A stretch of 64,000 nt of DNA from QHCA01 sp003244095 (GTDB lineage: Bacteria; Actinomycetota; Actinomycetes; Mycobacteriales; QHCA01), in assembly GCA_038329965.1 (NCBI GenBank), contig JBBQNN010000007.1, positions 15,337 to 79,336 of the forward strand, given 5' to 3'. Made by a program: the position numbers and the translations under genes. Below, piece by piece: positions 34,062 to 41,989 of the stretch. The notes beneath the pieces were generated by a model. The model searched no databases, was not told the origin of the DNA, and saw nothing but the letters and a program-made list of their open reading frames with translations. Position 1 is the first letter of the stretch; the number at the start of each line of letters is the position of its first letter.

Positions 34062-35285
34062 TCACCCGGCGTGGACGTGCAATGCCCCGCCGACCGCGTC
34101 CATCATCGACCGCAGCGTGTCGTAGTCGGGATGGCGCATCCGTACGTAGGCATTGGCCATGTAGCCGGCCTCGACCGGCTGGGTCGGCGTGCCCGGGTCG
34201 GGCAGGTGGGCGTCGATGACCCACTCGCCGTACTGCCGGTGCATCTCCTCGACACCGGAGTAGCCGCTGATCTGGCCGTCGCGGTCGGGCCGCAGCGCGA
34301 GCATGCCGCTGGCGAAGCGCCGCGAGGGTGCCGACCCGACCTGGCCGTGCACGACGGCGTTCGCCCACTCGCGGTAGAGGTTCATGTCGTTGCCCGCGGA
34401 GTAGAGGTCCCAGGCGCCGACGCCCGGTGGCCGGCAGCCGATCTCGGAGAACTTCAACCCCTTGGGCCCGGCGAACCACTCCATATGGGTCGCCGAGGTG
34501 CCGATCCCGAGGGCGGCGCTGACCCGGCGGCCCATCTCGCGCAGCTCCGCGTACTCCGGCGCCGTATCGATCCGGTTGGTAGAGACGAACTGCGGCGAGA
34601 TCCAGCGGGTGCGCATCGCGTCGAGGACGTTGGGGTAGTAGTGGCAGACGAAGTCCAGGGCCGGCTGCCCGTCGATGGACAGCGTGTCGTAGAACCCCTC
34701 GTGGCCCTCGACGAACTCCTCCACCGCGATCGAGTCGATGCCCTCGCCGCCGAAGACCCCCAGCGCCCGGTCGAGCTCGGCGTCGTCGTCCACCCGCGTC
34801 GTGCCGGCGGCCCCCGCCCCGCTGCGCGGCTTGAGGATGAGCGGGTAGCCGACCTGCTCGGCGAAAGCCCGCACCTGCGCCGCGCTCTCGACGGCGGCCG
34901 AGGCGGCCGTGGGTACGCCGGCCTCGCGCAGGGCCTGCTTCATCGACGGCTTGTCGCGGCACAGCCACGCCGTACGAACCGACGTGCCCGGGATGCCGCA
35001 CGCCTCGCGTACCTGGGCGGCCGCCATCGTGTGCGCCTCGATCGTGGCTTCGAGCCGGTCGACCCAGAGCTTGTCCTGCACCCAGCGGACTGCCTGGGTC
35101 ATCGCGTCGACGTCGGTGACCGAGGGCACCGGCTCGTAGTGGTGCATCCAGCCCTTGAGCTGGTCGTCGAGGTGGTCGGCGGGGGTCTCGCCCAGCCCGA
35201 TCACGGTCGCGCCGGCCTCGGCCAGCCCGCGGGCGAACTCTCGCTGGTTGCGCGGGAAGTTCGGCTCGACGAAGACGACGTTCAC
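34062..35285 (-). CDS. ATP-grasp ligase 1 of the divergent cluster
   Basis: A 407-residue ATP-grasp enzyme. The N-terminal Rossmann-like domain (MNVVFVEPNFPRNQREFAR, then GATVIGLGE) precedes the lysine loop GYPLILKPRSGAGAAGTTRV, the ribose/adenine-binding VEEFVEGHEGFYD and the metal site FSEIGCRPPG. The canonical E-x-N-x-R metal motif has Gly for Asn (EIGCR), as in PurK/PurT-type ATP-grasps with EIAPR or EVSPR. It should activate a carboxylate as acyl phosphate and join it to an amine. It is first in the minus arm, 39 bp from the divergent ligase 2. Confidence 0.9.
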   Translation of the reverse strand: MNVVFVEPNFPRNQREFARGLAEAGATVIGLGETPADHLDDQLKGWMHHYEPVPSVTDVDAMTQAVRWVQDKLWVDRLEATIEAHTMAAAQVREACGIPGTSVRTAWLCRDKPSMKQALREAGVPTAASAAVESAAQVRAFAEQVGYPLILKPRSGAGAAGTTRVDDDAELDRALGVFGGEGIDSIAVEEFVEGHEGFYDTLSIDGQPALDFVCHYYPNVLDAMRTRWISPQFVSTNRIDTAPEYAELREMGRRVSAALGIGTSATHMEWFAGPKGLKFSEIGCRPPGVGAWDLYSAGNDMNLYREWANAVVHGQVGSAPSRRFASGMLALRPDRDGQISGYSGVEEMHRQYGEWVIDAHLPDPGTPTQPVEAGYMANAYVRMRHPDYDTLRSMMDAVGGALHVHAG

Positions 35286-35324
35286 CGGTTCAGGCTAGTC
35301 CGGAGTAGGTAAGCTCCCGCGGAT

Positions 35325-36557
35325 ATGGTGGTCGCCGCCTTCGTCGCGCCGTACCTGCTGGAGACGACCGCGCGGTTCGTCGACGCCGCCGCGCGGCTGC
35401 GCGGTGTGCAATTGGGCCTGGTCACGAGCGAGCCGGCCGAAGCGTTGCCGCCACGGCTGCGGGAGGCGATCGCCGCGCACTGGCGGGTCGATGACGCATT
35501 CGATGCCGGGCAGATCGCCGGCGCTGTCCAGGGCCTCGGCGCCCAGCTCGGGCCGGTGGAGCGGATCCTGGCGATCCTCGAACAGCTTCAGGTGCCGGTC
35601 GCCCAGGTCCGTGAGCACCTCGGCATCCCCGGCATGGACGTCGCGACGGCGCACAACTTCCGCGACAAGGCGCGGATGAAGTCGGTGATGCGCGCGGCCG
35701 GCGTGCCGTGCGCCCGGCACCGGCTGGCCGATTCGGCCGCGGCAGCCGCCGGCTTCGCCGACGAGGTCGGCTTCCCGCTCGTGGTCAAGCCACCCGCCGG
35801 GGCCGGTGCCAAGAGCACGTTCCGCCTCGACGACGCCGACGACCTGTGGGTCTGGCTCCAGTCGGCCCCGCCGTCCCCTGACCGGGTCGCGCTGCTGGAG
35901 GAGTTCCTGACCGGCGACGAGGGGTCCTACGACAGCGTCATGGTCGACGGGCAGGTCGTGTGGCACTCGATCTCCCGTTACCTGCCGACCCCGTTGGAGG
36001 TGCTGCGCAACCCGTGGATCCAGTGGATGGTCCTGATGCCGCGGGAGATCGGCGGATCTGAGTACGACGGGATCCGGGCGGTGGCACCGGCGGCCCTGCG
36101 GGCCCTGGGCCTGGACACCGGGTTGACCCACCTGGAGTGGTTCCGCCGTCCGGACGGCACGGTCGCCGTCTCCGAGGTCGCCGTCCGCCCGCCGGGGGCG
36201 CAGATCAGCTCGATGCTCTGCTACGCCCACGACCTCGACATCTACAGCGACTGGGGGCGGCTGATGCTAGGCGGCGGCTTCGACCCGCCGGAGCGGCGCT
36301 ATGCCGTGGGTGCGCTCTACGTCCGCGGGCAGGGCACCGGGCAGGTGCGCGCGGTGCACGGCCTGGATCGCCTGGCGGGCCGAGTCGGGGGCGGCGTCGA
36401 TGACATCGTGGTCGAATCGCGGCTGCCGGTGGTCGGCCAGCAGTCCTCCACCAGCTACGAGGGAGACGGGTGGGTGATCGTGCGGCACCCCGACACGGCA
36501 GTCGTCACCGACGCCCTGCAGCGCCTGGTCACCGGCATCCGCGTCGAGATGGGGTGA
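35325..36557 (+). CDS. ATP-grasp ligase 2 of the divergent cluster
   Basis: A 410-residue paralogue of the neighbouring ligases. Key parts: VVAAFVAPYLLETTARFVDA, FRDKARMKSVMRAAGVPC (the KxxMK segment shared by all three), GFPLVVKPPAGAGAKSTFRL, LEEFLTGDEGSYDSV, and the metal site VSEVAVRPPG with Ala in place of Asn. It is the most divergent of the three at the N-terminus and so may bind a different acceptor. It starts the plus arm; the leader is under 40 bp, so it may be leaderless. Confidence 0.9.
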   Translation: MVVAAFVAPYLLETTARFVDAAARLRGVQLGLVTSEPAEALPPRLREAIAAHWRVDDAFDAGQIAGAVQGLGAQLGPVERILAILEQLQVPVAQVREHLGIPGMDVATAHNFRDKARMKSVMRAAGVPCARHRLADSAAAAAGFADEVGFPLVVKPPAGAGAKSTFRLDDADDLWVWLQSAPPSPDRVALLEEFLTGDEGSYDSVMVDGQVVWHSISRYLPTPLEVLRNPWIQWMVLMPREIGGSEYDGIRAVAPAALRALGLDTGLTHLEWFRRPDGTVAVSEVAVRPPGAQISSMLCYAHDLDIYSDWGRLMLGGGFDPPERRYAVGALYVRGQGTGQVRAVHGLDRLAGRVGGGVDDIVVESRLPVVGQQSSTSYEGDGWVIVRHPDTAVVTDALQRLVTGIRVEMG

Positions 36558-36605
36558 GTCGAGTGAGCATCGAGCGAAGCGAGGAGCGGAGCGAGATGAC
36601 AATTG
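36557..36605 (+). repeat. Dispersed repeat, copy 2
   Basis: AGTCGAGTGAGCATCGAGCG, then AAGCGAGGAGCG, then GAGCGAGATGACAATT fills the gap between ligases 2 and 3. It matches the minus-strand copy at 26816-26850 except for the middle 12 bases, themselves an imperfect duplicate. GAGCGAAGCGAGG-type words of this sort are often scattered through actinomycete intergenic gaps. Confidence 0.7.
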
Positions 36606-36612
36606 GGCCGCG

Positions 36613-37830
36613 ATGAACGTGCTGATGATCTCGCCGGGCTACCCGGCCGAGATGGCCTTCTTCACCCGCGGCCTGGCCGATGTGGGTGCCACGGTGATCG
36701 GCCTCGGCGACCAGCCGGCCTTCGCACTGCCGGAGCTGGCCCGCGACGCCCTGATCCACCACCTGCCGGTCGGCTCGCTGGCCGACGAGGGGGCGGTGGC
36801 AGGCGTCGTGCACGAGCTGGCCCGTCGGGTGCCGATCGACCGGGTGGAGTGCCTGTGGGAGCCGTACATGATCCTCGCGGCCAAGCTGCGCGAGTCCCTC
36901 GGCCTGCCCGGGCTCACCGTGGGCCAGACCGTGCCGTTCCGCGACAAGGAACGGATGAAGCTGCTGCTCGACGCGGCCGGCCTGCGCACGCCGCGACACG
37001 CCGGCACCGCGACGGTGGCCGGGGTGTGGGCGGCGGCCGAGCAGATCGGCTTCCCGCTCATCGTCAAGCCCGTCGACGGCGCCGGCTCGGCCGACACCTA
37101 CCGGGTCGACTCGATCGGCGAACTCAACGACGTGTTACCGATGCTGCGGCACGTGCCGCAGGTCAGCGTGGAGGAGTTCGTCGACGGCGAGGAGTTCACC
37201 TACGACACGATCTGCGCCGACGGGCGGGTGCTGTTCGAGAACATCTGCTGGTACCGCCCCCGGCCGCTGGCCGCCAAGTCCCACGAGTGGATCAGCCCGG
37301 TCACCATGGCCCTGCGCGACCTCGACGCCCCCGACCTGCAGGGCGGCCGCGCGCTCGGCGCCGCCGTACTGGAGGTGCTCGGCTTCAGGGACGGCTTCAC
37401 CCACATGGAGTGGTACCGCAAGGCCGACGGGGAGGTGGTGTTCGGCGAGATCGGGGCCCGGCCGCCCGGCGGCCGCACCGTCGACGTCATGAACTACGCC
37501 ACCGACGCCGACCTGTTCGCCGCCTGGGCCGACGCCGTCACCAACGGGCGCATCTCGCAGCCGATCGAGCGGCGCTACAACGCGGCCAGCGTCTTCAAGC
37601 GGGCCAACGGGGCCGGGCGGATCACGCACAGCGAGGGGCTGGACCGGTTGCTGGCGCAGTACGGTGAGCACGTGGCCGCCATCGACCTGCTCCCCGTCGG
37701 CGCGCACCGGCGCGACTGGCGGGCCACCCTGATCTCCGACGGCATGGTGATCGTCCGGCACCCCGACCTGTCCACCACGGTCGAGATCGCCGACGCCTTC
37801 GCCACCGACCTGCAGATGTACGCCGGCTGA
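36613..37830 (+). CDS. ATP-grasp ligase 3 of the divergent cluster
   Basis: A 405-residue ATP-grasp enzyme closest to ligase 1 in its N-terminus (MNVLMISPGYPAEMAFFTR, GATVIGLGDQ). It has FRDKERMKLLLDAAGLRTPR, FPLIVKPVDGAGSADTYRV, VEEFVDGEEFTYDT and the metal site FGEIGARPPGG. GATVIGLG and EIGxRPPG are shared with ligase 1, suggesting gene duplication within the cluster. A 55-bp gap occupied by the dispersed repeat separates it from ligase 2, and its stop overlaps the M20 start (TGATG), so ligase and peptidase are translationally coupled. Confidence 0.9.
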   Translation: MNVLMISPGYPAEMAFFTRGLADVGATVIGLGDQPAFALPELARDALIHHLPVGSLADEGAVAGVVHELARRVPIDRVECLWEPYMILAAKLRESLGLPGLTVGQTVPFRDKERMKLLLDAAGLRTPRHAGTATVAGVWAAAEQIGFPLIVKPVDGAGSADTYRVDSIGELNDVLPMLRHVPQVSVEEFVDGEEFTYDTICADGRVLFENICWYRPRPLAAKSHEWISPVTMALRDLDAPDLQGGRALGAAVLEVLGFRDGFTHMEWYRKADGEVVFGEIGARPPGGRTVDVMNYATDADLFAAWADAVTNGRISQPIERRYNAASVFKRANGAGRITHSEGLDRLLAQYGEHVAAIDLLPVGAHRRDWRATLISDGMVIVRHPDLSTTVEIADAFATDLQMYAG

Positions 37831-39182
37831 TGGCACGCCCGATGATGAGCCAGTCCCTGCGCGAGGCCGTGACCCGGGTGTTGCCCGGTGTCCGCGAGGA
37901 CCTGGAGCGACTGGTCCGGATCCCCTCGGTGTCCTCCGACCCGGCCGCCGCGGCCCACGTGCAGGCCAGCGCCGAGGCGGTCGCCGGCCTGCTCCGCGGG
38001 GCGGGGCTGCTCGACGTCGACATTCTCACGGTCGACGGCGGCAAGCCGGCCGTGGTGGGCCATCGCCCCGCGCCCGACGGTGCGCTCACCGTGTTGCTGT
38101 ACGCCCATCACGACGTGCAGCCGACCGGTGACCGGGCCGGCTGGGACACCGACCCGTTCGAGCCGATCGAGCGCGGCGGGCGGCTCTACGCTCGCGGGGC
38201 GGCCGACGACAAGGCCGGGATCGCCCTGCACCTGGCGGCGCTGCGGGCCTACGGCGATCGGTTGCCGGTCGGCGTTGTCGTCCTCGTCGAAGGCGAGGAG
38301 GAGATCGGGTCGCCGACGCTGGCGAAGTTCCTGACCACCTACAGCGACCGCCTCCGGGCCGACGTCGTCGTGCTGGCCGACTCCACCAACTGGACGGTCG
38401 ACGTGCCGGCCCTGACGACCACGCTGCGCGGCGGCGCCAACCTCGCGGTGGAGGTGCGCACGCTCGACCACGGGGTGCACAGCGGGATGTACGGCGGTGC
38501 CGCCCCCGATGCCCTCACCGTCCTGTGCCGGCTGCTCGCCACGCTGCACGACGAGCGCGGCGACGTGGCGGTGGCCGGCCTGACCCGCGGCCCGGCGCCC
38601 GACCTGGACCTGACCGACGAGCAGTTCCGGGCCGATGCGGGGGTGCTCGACGGCGTGGAGTTGATCGGCACCGGCACCGTAACCGAGCGGCTGTGGGCCG
38701 GCCCGGCCATCAGCATCACGGCCGTCGACGCCCCGCGGGTCGCCGCTGCCGCCAACGTCCTGCTCCCCACCGCCCGGGCCATGGTGAGCCTGCGTGTGGC
38801 CCCGGGCGACGATGCGACCCGGGCCGCCGGCGTCCTGGCCGACCACCTCCAGGCGCACGCGCCGTGGGGGGCGCAGGTGAGCATCCTGAAGTCCTCGGCG
38901 ATGCCCGGCTACCCGGGGGGCACCGGCGGTCGCGCCTACGACGCCGCCCACTGGGCCTTCGCCGAGGCGTGGGGGAGGCCGGCCGTCGACATGGGGGTCG
39001 GCGGCACCATCCCGTTCATCGCCGCCTTCGCCGAGGTCATGCCCGACGCCGAGATCCTGGTCACCGGCGTGGAGGACCCCGACACCCGGGCACACGGTGC
39101 CAACGAGAGCCTGCACCTGGCGATGTTCGAGCGGGCCTGCGTTGCCGAGGTGCTGCTCCTGGAGCGCCTGGCGGCCCCGTGA
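37830..39182 (+). CDS. M20-family metallopeptidase (dipeptidase)
   Basis: A 450-residue M20 dipeptidase/carboxypeptidase with all di-zinc ligands visible: LYAHHDVQPTGD, GAADDKAG, VEGEEEIGSP, VLADSTNW and EDPDTRAHGANESLHL. The lid/dimerisation domain (about 190-300) includes GVHSGMYGG. It hydrolyses dipeptides or N-acyl amino acids, and in this cluster it may mature or recycle the ATP-grasp product. It is coupled to ligase 3 by a 1-nt overlap, and its stop overlaps the regulator's GTG. Confidence 0.93.
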   Translation: MARPMMSQSLREAVTRVLPGVREDLERLVRIPSVSSDPAAAAHVQASAEAVAGLLRGAGLLDVDILTVDGGKPAVVGHRPAPDGALTVLLYAHHDVQPTGDRAGWDTDPFEPIERGGRLYARGAADDKAGIALHLAALRAYGDRLPVGVVVLVEGEEEIGSPTLAKFLTTYSDRLRADVVVLADSTNWTVDVPALTTTLRGGANLAVEVRTLDHGVHSGMYGGAAPDALTVLCRLLATLHDERGDVAVAGLTRGPAPDLDLTDEQFRADAGVLDGVELIGTGTVTERLWAGPAISITAVDAPRVAAAANVLLPTARAMVSLRVAPGDDATRAAGVLADHLQAHAPWGAQVSILKSSAMPGYPGGTGGRAYDAAHWAFAEAWGRPAVDMGVGGTIPFIAAFAEVMPDAEILVTGVEDPDTRAHGANESLHLAMFERACVAEVLLLERLAAP

Positions 39183-40042
39183 CCACCGTGCTGCACGAGT
39201 CGGTCTCCTACGTCCCGCACCCGGTGCTGCGGCCGTTCGTACCCGCGATGACGGGTTACCGGCAGGAGGGCCTGCCGCGGGGAGTGCACCGCGGCGTCCC
39301 CTCGCCCCACCTCACCCTGGTCGTCACCGTCGACGAGCCGCTGCGCATGGCCGCGCACGCCGACCCCCGCCAGCCGCCCGGCAGCTTCGACGCGCTGGTC
39401 GGCGGCCTGCACACCCGGCCCGCTCTCATCGCACAGGAGGGCCGGCAGTCCGGAGTCCAGCTGGCCCTGACGCCATTGGGCGCCCGGGCGCTCCTGGGCG
39501 CGCCGGCAGCGGTGATCGCGTCCTGGGACCTCGACCTGACCGACGCCCTGGGCGCACCCGCAGTCGAGCTCATCGAGCGGGTCCGAGCGGCCCCTGACTG
39601 GCCGGACAGGTTCCGCGGCGTCGAGGAGGTCCTGCTGCGACTGGTCCGCGACCGGGCGGCGATAGCGCCCGAGGTGGCCGAGGCGTGGCGGCTGACGACC
39701 CGGTCGTACGGCCGGTTGCGCGTGGACGAGGTCGCGCGCCGGGTGGGCTGGTCGTCGCGGCACCTCGGGGAGCGGTTCCGCGCCGAGATCGGGCTGACCC
39801 CCAAGGAGGCGGGTCGGGTGGCGCGGTTCCACCGCGCCCGAGGACTGCTGCTGCGGCGGGTCGGCGCGGGCGGGTCGGCGGATCTCGCGGCGCTCGCGGC
39901 GTTCTGCGGCTATGCCGACCAGGCACACCTCAGCCGCGAATGGCGTGCCCTGACGGGGCTGCCGCCCTCGCGATACCTGGCCGCGGAGATCGGATTCGTT
40001 CAAGACAGCCGTACGGTCGCCGCGGCATCCTCGACCGCATGA
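39179..40042 (+). CDS. AraC-family transcriptional regulator
   Basis: A 287-residue regulator with a DUF6597-like N-terminal sensor (YVPHPVLRPFVPAMTGYRQE, then HLTLVVTVDEP) and a C-terminal AraC helix-turn-helix (VDEVARRVGWSSRHLGERFR, then FCGYADQAHLSREW, GLPPSRYL). GTG 39179 overlaps the M20 stop by four bases, and its own stop overlaps the ATG of the VOC gene. It is therefore cotranslated with the biosynthetic arm and could control either the cluster or only the VOC gene; many actinobacteria pair this regulator type with a VOC protein. Confidence 0.9.
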   Translation: MTTVLHESVSYVPHPVLRPFVPAMTGYRQEGLPRGVHRGVPSPHLTLVVTVDEPLRMAAHADPRQPPGSFDALVGGLHTRPALIAQEGRQSGVQLALTPLGARALLGAPAAVIASWDLDLTDALGAPAVELIERVRAAPDWPDRFRGVEEVLLRLVRDRAAIAPEVAEAWRLTTRSYGRLRVDEVARRVGWSSRHLGERFRAEIGLTPKEAGRVARFHRARGLLLRRVGAGGSADLAALAAFCGYADQAHLSREWRALTGLPPSRYLAAEIGFVQDSRTVAAASSTA

Positions 40043-40458
40043 CGACACCGTCGGAGACCCCGCCCCCCAACGTCTGGCCGACCTTGCGGGCCTATGATGC
40101 CCGAGCGCTCATCCGGTTCCTGGTCGACGCCTTCGGCTTCACCGAGACCGCGGTGATCGGTGACGGCGACACCGTGAACCACGCCGAGCTGGCCTGGCCG
40201 CCCGGCGGTGGGGTGATGCTCGGCTCCCACCGGGAGAGCCCGGAGGACCCGTGGCCGGTGCAGCCCGGAACCGGCGCCTGCTATGCCGTCACCGACGATG
40301 TGGACACGCTGCACGCCCGGGCGGTGGCCGCCGGCGCCGAGATCACCCGCCCTTTGCAGGACACCGACTACGGCTCCCGGGAGTTCGCCGCCCGCGACCC
40401 CGAGGGCAACCGGTGGAGTTTCGGCACCTACCGGGGAGAGCCGCAAACCGGCACCTGA
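40039..40458 (+). CDS. VOC/glyoxalase-like protein coupled to the AraC regulator
   Basis: A 139-residue bleomycin-resistance/glyoxalase-fold protein: LRAYDARALIRFLVDAFGF, HAELAWPPGGGVMLG, CYAVTDDVDTLHARAVAAGA and FAARDPEGNRWSFGTY, matching the PhnB-like VOC group. It follows the regulator with an ATGA overlap. The usual pairing suggests removal or binding of a reactive electrophile or antibiotic sensed by the regulator. Confidence 0.9.
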   Translation: MTTPSETPPPNVWPTLRAYDARALIRFLVDAFGFTETAVIGDGDTVNHAELAWPPGGGVMLGSHRESPEDPWPVQPGTGACYAVTDDVDTLHARAVAAGAEITRPLQDTDYGSREFAARDPEGNRWSFGTYRGEPQTGT

Positions 40459-40470
40459 GACCATGGGGGT

Positions 40471-41406
40471 ATGTCGGTACCCGTTCTGACCCGCCTGCTG
40501 ACGGACCTGGAGCCGGTCGTCGAGGAGAATCTCAACCGGCACATGGCGGCAGCCAAGGAGTGGATGCCGCACGAGTACGTCCCCTGGAGCCAGGGCCGGG
40601 ATTTCGTCGACTTCGGCGGCGAGCCCTGGTCGGTGGAGCAGTCCACGCTGTCGCCGATCGCCCGCACCGCCCTCGAGGTCAACCTGCTCACCGAGGACAA
40701 CCTGCCCAGCTACCACCGCGAGATCGAGGGCGCCTTCGGCCGCGACGGTGCCTGGGGCACCTGGGTGCACCGGTGGACCGCCGAGGAGGGCCGGCACGCC
40801 TTCTGCATCCGCGACTACCTGCTGGTCACCCGCGGCGTCGACCCGGTCGAGCTCGAGCGTGCCCGGATGCAGACGATGGAGATCGGGTACGACAGCCGCG
40901 ACAAGGACCTGCTCCACGCGCTGACCTACGTGTCATTCCAGGAGCTGGCCACCCGCATATCGCACCGCAACACCGGCCGATACACCGAGGACCCGATCGC
41001 CGAGAAGCTGCTCACCCGGGTGGCGATGGACGAGAACCTGCACCACATCTTCTACCGCAATCTCGTGGCCGCCGCCCTGGAGGTCGCCCCCGACGAGACG
41101 GTGCGGGCGATCGCCGACGAGGTGATCGGCTTCGAGATGCCGGGCGCCATCATCCCGGGGTTCAACCGCAAGTCCGTGCAGATCGCCAAGGCCGGCATCT
41201 ACGACCTGCGGATCCACCACGACGACGTGGTGCAGCCACTGCTCCGGCAGTGGGGCATCTTCGAGGTCGAGGGGCTCGGCGCGACCGGGGAGCAGGCGCG
41301 CTCCGAGCTGGCCGAGGCGCTGGCCGAGCTCGACGGCACCGCTACCCGGTTCACCGAGCGGCGCGAATCAGCCGCCGCCGCGAAGGCGGCCCGCACCGGC
41401 GCTTGA
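40471..41406 (+). CDS. desA: Acyl-ACP desaturase (DesA type)
   Basis: A 311-residue soluble di-iron desaturase of the plant stearoyl-ACP/mycobacterial DesA1-DesA2 family. Iron ligands are visible: LLTEDNLPSYHREI, WTAEEGRHAF (E-E-x-R-H), SFQELATRISHRN and DENLHHIFYRN (D-E-x-x-H). It introduces a double bond into an acyl chain carried by ACP. It begins 12 bases after the VOC stop and could be read from the same transcript, so an acyl group may enter the product of the cluster; equally it may be an independent housekeeping gene. Confidence 0.93.
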   Translation: MSVPVLTRLLTDLEPVVEENLNRHMAAAKEWMPHEYVPWSQGRDFVDFGGEPWSVEQSTLSPIARTALEVNLLTEDNLPSYHREIEGAFGRDGAWGTWVHRWTAEEGRHAFCIRDYLLVTRGVDPVELERARMQTMEIGYDSRDKDLLHALTYVSFQELATRISHRNTGRYTEDPIAEKLLTRVAMDENLHHIFYRNLVAAALEVAPDETVRAIADEVIGFEMPGAIIPGFNRKSVQIAKAGIYDLRIHHDDVVQPLLRQWGIFEVEGLGATGEQARSELAEALAELDGTATRFTERRESAAAAKAARTGA

Positions 41407-41410
41407 GGCC

Positions 41411-41455
41411 GGCCAGTCTGTGGGCGGCCAGTCTGTGAGCGGCCAGTCTGTGAGC
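41411..41455 (+). repeat. Three 15-bp tandem repeats
   Basis: GGCCAGTCTGTGGGC followed by two copies of GGCCAGTCTGTGAGC, directly after the desaturase stop and 50 bp before the thioesterase start. The repeat could vary in copy number or bind a regulator. Confidence 0.8.
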
Positions 41456-41505
41456 CCTGGTCGGTGTCCACGACCGGGCAGGGCGCGGGATGGCAGGCTG
41501 ACCCC

Positions 41506-41922
41506 ATGGCCCGATACACGTCGCATTGCCCGATGCGCTGGTCCGACATGGACGCCAACGGGCACATCAACAACGTGCCGTTCCTCACCTACCTCGAGGA
41601 GGCGCGCATCGACATGCTGCAGGACCTGATCGCCCAGGCCAAAGCGGCCGACGGCGTGGCCTCGGCCGGCATCCTCGTGGCCAACACGGCGATCGAGTAC
41701 AAGCTGCCCCTGGTGCACCGGATCGCGCCGGTGCCCATTGCCGTGTGGATCACCAAGATCGGCGGTGCGTACTTCGACCTCGCCTACGAGGTCGCCGACG
41801 ACCCGGACACGGTTTATGCCCGCGCGACGTCGCGAATGGTGACGTACGACTTCGTGAGCGGTTTTCCGCGCCGGCTCCGGCCGCACGAGAAGGAATACCT
41901 GCAGCGCTATCTGGAGCCGTGA
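41506..41922 (+). CDS. Hot-dog (4HBT) acyl-CoA thioesterase
   Basis: A 138-residue hot-dog protein of the FadM/YbgC type. CPMRWSDMDANGHINNVPFL has the catalytic Asp and the long helix starts YLEEARIDML; IEYKLPLVHRIAPVPIAVWI and SRMVTYDFVSGFPRRL complete the fold. It hydrolyses acyl-CoA, and its place behind the desaturase suggests a lipid role. ATG 41506 has no clear ribosome site. Confidence 0.88.
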   Translation: MARYTSHCPMRWSDMDANGHINNVPFLTYLEEARIDMLQDLIAQAKAADGVASAGILVANTAIEYKLPLVHRIAPVPIAVWITKIGGAYFDLAYEVADDPDTVYARATSRMVTYDFVSGFPRRLRPHEKEYLQRYLEP

Positions 41923-41989
41923 CACCGCCGGAGTGCGATGGATTCCGCGCCCTGTCGCGCCGATAATTCGGCGCATTCCGGACCGTCTT

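Noticed and set aside
37575..39116. A 513-codon minus frame opposite ligase 3 and the M20 gene
   Set aside because: It is antisense to well-conserved zinc-ligand and ATP-grasp motifs and has no domain of its own.
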